Shown: positions 49,838-51,774 of the stretch, one piece after another
How positions within the stretch are numbered: position 1 is the stretch's first letter
Layout of the letters: each line of letters opens with the position of its first letter
Source of the DNA: an uncultured Muribaculaceae bacterium
GTDB lineage: Bacteria > Bacteroidota > Bacteroidia > Bacteroidales > Muribaculaceae
NCBI GenBank assembly: GCA_910578075.1
Contig: CAJTPK010000001.1
Span: forward strand, 1-51,774
DNA length: 51,774 nt
Direction of reading: 5' to 3'
Program-made: the position numbers and the translations under genes
The notes under the pieces: generated by a model
Database searches by the model: none
What the model was told of the DNA's origin: nothing
Seen by the model: only the letters and a program-made list of their open reading frames with translations

Positions 49838-51391
49838 TTATATCAGTTCATCCGGATATGGGATTTGCTTGCCATTGTTACGCAAACTTGGCATAGGAGA
49901 GTTCCATTTACGCAGTTTGTCGCTGAGTATTGTTGCCATCTCCTTAAGTTTTTTCTTGTTGGAGGATGCAACATCATTTCGTTCGCTGATGTCCTTCTTA
50001 AGATTATATAATTCGAGTTTCTGGGTCCTATGACGATATACAATTTTCCAATCCCCTTTCCTCATGGATGTCATATAGTCTATATCTTCCAAAGGATAAG
50101 GTTTCCACTGATGCGGGAAATGAAATACAAGTTCTCTGTCAGGGTCAATATCTGAAGAGCCATCCGTTATGAGATTTACAAGACTCAGACCGTCGACATC
50201 CTGAATCGTTTTATAATCTTTGATTCCTGCCATATCAAGAATGGTAGGGTAGAGGTCTTCAGCGATTACCGGGGTATTGACTCGTGCACCGGCAGAAGTC
50301 TTGCCTGGCCAGTATACCATCATCGGCACCTTGATGCCACCCTCGTAGCAGGATGCCTTGCCCTCTCTCAGCGGCTCGTTCTGGGTATGAAGTATTCCGC
50401 CTTTAGATTTATTCTCGGAGTTACCACCATTATCAGCTAAAAATATAATTATCGTATTATCCGCGATACCTTTTTTATCAAGGAAATTCATGATGTCGCC
50501 AAGGCTTTTGTCGACTCCTTCTACCAATGAAGCGTAATTTGCCTGTCCATTATCAAGTCCGGCGTCAAGATATCTTTGCACAAAACGTGGGTCAGGTGTG
50601 ATAGGCGTATGAACTCCATGATGCGCCATGTAGAGATAGAACGGCAGATTATTTTTGATCGGGTAATCGAGGGTTTTCAATGCTTCCAATGTCAGAGCTT
50701 CTGTGAGATGGGTATTGGTGCCGTAATACTCCGTAAGATTCATTGTAGAGAATGTAGACCATTTATCTTTTGTATTACCGTAGTTCTCCTCTCCATAATA
50801 GCTTTGTGGCTTTCCTGCTACCTGACCGGCTACATTGACACAGAATCCGAGATTATATGGACTTGCCGCGGGAGTTCCAGCAGCCGCCCAATGCCCCTTG
50901 CCTACGTGAATTGTATAATAACCATCGTCTTTTAATAATTGGGTCATAGGGGTTACCTGTACTGTATGCGGAACTCCAGCCGATGGAGATATACCGTTCC
51001 AATTCCAATCGGGATGAATGAGCACATCATCCTTCAGGGCATCCGGTTCATGGGATGCATCGCTTGGTACACCGGGAACTGCAGTAGTGAAGTCTGTTAT
51101 TCCGGAGTGCGCAGCATTCATTCCTGACATCAGGGAAGTGCGAGTGGGGGATGATACGGGACATGCGTATGCGTTGCATAGGATTGTTCCTTTCTCAGCA
51201 AGCTTCTGCATGTTGGGGGTATGGTAACGGTGGTTTAACGGATACATCCTATCGCCGTATTGAACGGATGAATCAAGCCAACCCATATCATCGACGAGAA
51301 AAAAGATGATATTCGGTTTCTGTTGTTGAGCTAACGCAGCTGCCGGCAATAACATTGCCGCCCCTGATAGAGTTTTTGTCAGATAGTTCAT
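49838..51391 (-). CDS. Secreted S-type sulfatase
   Basis: A 517-residue alkaline-phosphatase-fold sulfatase with a Sec signal peptide (ending LAAQ-type ALAQQ). Metal-binding Asp34-Asp35 (LVDDMGW) open the fold. The FGly motif is SSPTR at residues 80-84 (VSSPTRTSLMSG), so the modified residue is Ser80 and needs an anaerobic radical-SAM maturase (anSME), not in the window. Other active-site parts are VGKGHW, MAHHGVHTP and FLADNGG. It probably removes sulfate from host glycans, but no SusC/D pair or glycosidase adjoins it, so the substrate is open. It has its own TATATTTG promoter box. Confidence 0.9.
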   Translation of the reverse strand: MNYLTKTLSGAAMLLPAAALAQQQKPNIIFFLVDDMGWLDSSVQYGDRMYPLNHRYHTPNMQKLAEKGTILCNAYACPVSSPTRTSLMSGMNAAHSGITDFTTAVPGVPSDASHEPDALKDDVLIHPDWNWNGISPSAGVPHTVQVTPMTQLLKDDGYYTIHVGKGHWAAAGTPAASPYNLGFCVNVAGQVAGKPQSYYGEENYGNTKDKWSTFSTMNLTEYYGTNTHLTEALTLEALKTLDYPIKNNLPFYLYMAHHGVHTPITPDPRFVQRYLDAGLDNGQANYASLVEGVDKSLGDIMNFLDKKGIADNTIIIFLADNGGNSENKSKGGILHTQNEPLREGKASCYEGGIKVPMMVYWPGKTSAGARVNTPVIAEDLYPTILDMAGIKDYKTIQDVDGLSLVNLITDGSSDIDPDRELVFHFPHQWKPYPLEDIDYMTSMRKGDWKIVYRHRTQKLELYNLKKDISERNDVASSNKKKLKEMATILSDKLRKWNSPMPSLRNNGKQIPYPDELI

Positions 51392-51420
51392 GGAATAATA
51401 GTATTATGTTGTTGCGACTG

Positions 51421-51428
51421 CAAATATA
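51421..51428 (-). promoter_or_regulatory. -7 promoter box of the sulfatase gene
   Basis: The minus strand reads TATATTTG, 30-37 bases before the ATG at 51391. Confidence 0.5.
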
Positions 51429-51432
51429 AATA

Positions 51433-51468
51433 AAAAAAACGAATGACTAAAATGTCATTCGTTTTTTT
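51433..51468 (-). terminator. Terminator of the tRNA operon
   Basis: A perfect 15-base inverted repeat (51433-51447, 51454-51468) rich in A then T, giving a hairpin followed by a T-run on the minus strand, two bases after the last tRNA. It also insulates the sulfatase promoter. Confidence 0.85.
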
Positions 51469-51470
51469 AG

Positions 51471-51554
51471 TGTCCAGGATGAGACTCGAACTCACACGAC
51501 CAAACGGTCACTACCCCCTCAAAGTAGCGCGTCTACCAATTCCGCCACCTAGAC
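51471..51554 (-). tRNA. tRNA-Leu (GAG), copy 1
   Basis: 84 bases on the minus strand fold as a class II tRNA. The acceptor is GTCTAGG/CCTGGAC, the anticodon loop TTGAGGG with anticodon GAG, there is a long variable arm, and the T-arm is GTGAG-TTCGAGT-CTCAT. CCA is not encoded. It is identical to the copy 150 bases away. Confidence 0.95.
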
Positions 51555-51620
51555 AAAGATAAAATTTTTCCGTTAAAAAAATCCCAAACAACCTAATCGA
51601 TTATCTGAGATTTAAAGAAG

Positions 51621-51704
51621 TGTCCAGGATGAGACTCGAACTCACACGACCAAACGGTCACTACCCCCTCAAAGTAGCGCGTCTACCAATTCCGCCACCT
51701 AGAC
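51621..51704 (-). tRNA. tRNA-Leu (GAG), copy 2
   Basis: Identical over all 84 bases to the first copy, with anticodon GAG, a long variable arm and no encoded CCA. A 66-base AT-rich spacer separates them. Both appear to belong to one minus-strand tRNA operon with the tRNA-Gly further upstream. Confidence 0.95.
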
Positions 51705-51721
51705 AAATGTTTGTGTTCGGT

Positions 51722-51774
51722 TGGAGCGAAAAACGGGACTCGAACCCGCGACCCCGACCTTGGCAAGGTCGTGC
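51722..51774 (-). tRNA. tRNA-Gly (GCC), 3' part, cut by window end
   Basis: The minus strand shows the anticodon stem-loop CGACC-TTGCCAA-GGTCG with anticodon GCC, a normal T-arm, acceptor half TTTTCGC, discriminator T and an encoded CCA. The 5' acceptor and D-arm lie beyond the window. Confidence 0.9.

Overview
The window reads as chromosomal DNA of a Bacteroidales gut-type bacterium. A family such as Muribaculaceae is plausible but not proven. The pointers are many TonB-dependent receptors, lipoproteins with Bacteroidetes-style lipoboxes, C-terminal type IX secretion (T9SS) sorting tails, TAnnTTTG-type -7 promoter boxes before many genes, few classical Shine-Dalgarno sites, an ECF sigma/anti-sigma/STN-receptor cascade, and a heterodimeric methylmalonyl-CoA mutase.

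Layout. 1-1214: tail of an HNH nuclease, then a minus-strand HU / Cys-His-rich mini-protein / tag cluster. 1246-1976: a gene-poor stretch with strong inverted repeats. 1977-10238: a four-gene minus-strand operon (TonB receptor, DUF4876-like lipoprotein, outer-membrane barrel, M16 zinc protease) resembling protease-associated import systems. 10419-12212: a divergent T9SS cargo protein. 12304-23343: the centrepiece, a cobalamin-riboswitch-led operon of six genes (BtuB-like receptor, BtuG-like propeller lipoprotein, PKD-like surface lipoprotein, and three T9SS-tailed proteins, two of which carry further BtuG-like propellers). 23395-24907: DUF4491 membrane protein and a LuxR regulator fused to a YtfE/RIC-like di-iron domain. 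24901-34649: housekeeping genes (TrpB2, ECF sigma, DEAD-box helicase, TrmN6-like methyltransferase, SerA, SerC, malate dehydrogenase, RadA, FtsE). 34725-38841: mutA-mutB behind a structured leader. 38918-45042: Yip1-like membrane protein, SmpB, U32 protein, small lipoprotein, UvrA. 45207-49736: sigma / minimal anti-sigma / STN-TonB receptor / DUF4249 lipoprotein operon. 49838-51391: sulfatase. 51471-51774: two identical tRNA-Leu(GAG) and a partial tRNA-Gly(GCC).

How the genes connect. The riboswitch operon should capture corrinoids at the cell surface and hand them to BtuB. The B12-dependent mutase 11 kb away is a likely consumer in the succinate/propionate pathway, to which malate dehydrogenase also belongs. 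SerA and SerC form two steps of serine synthesis. The strongest candidates for something under-described are the T9SS-decorated B12 locus, the receptor/M16 protease operon, the di-iron LuxR fusion, and an anti-sigma factor whose periplasmic half resembles the receptor's STN domain. All family names come from reading motifs by eye; no database search was run.
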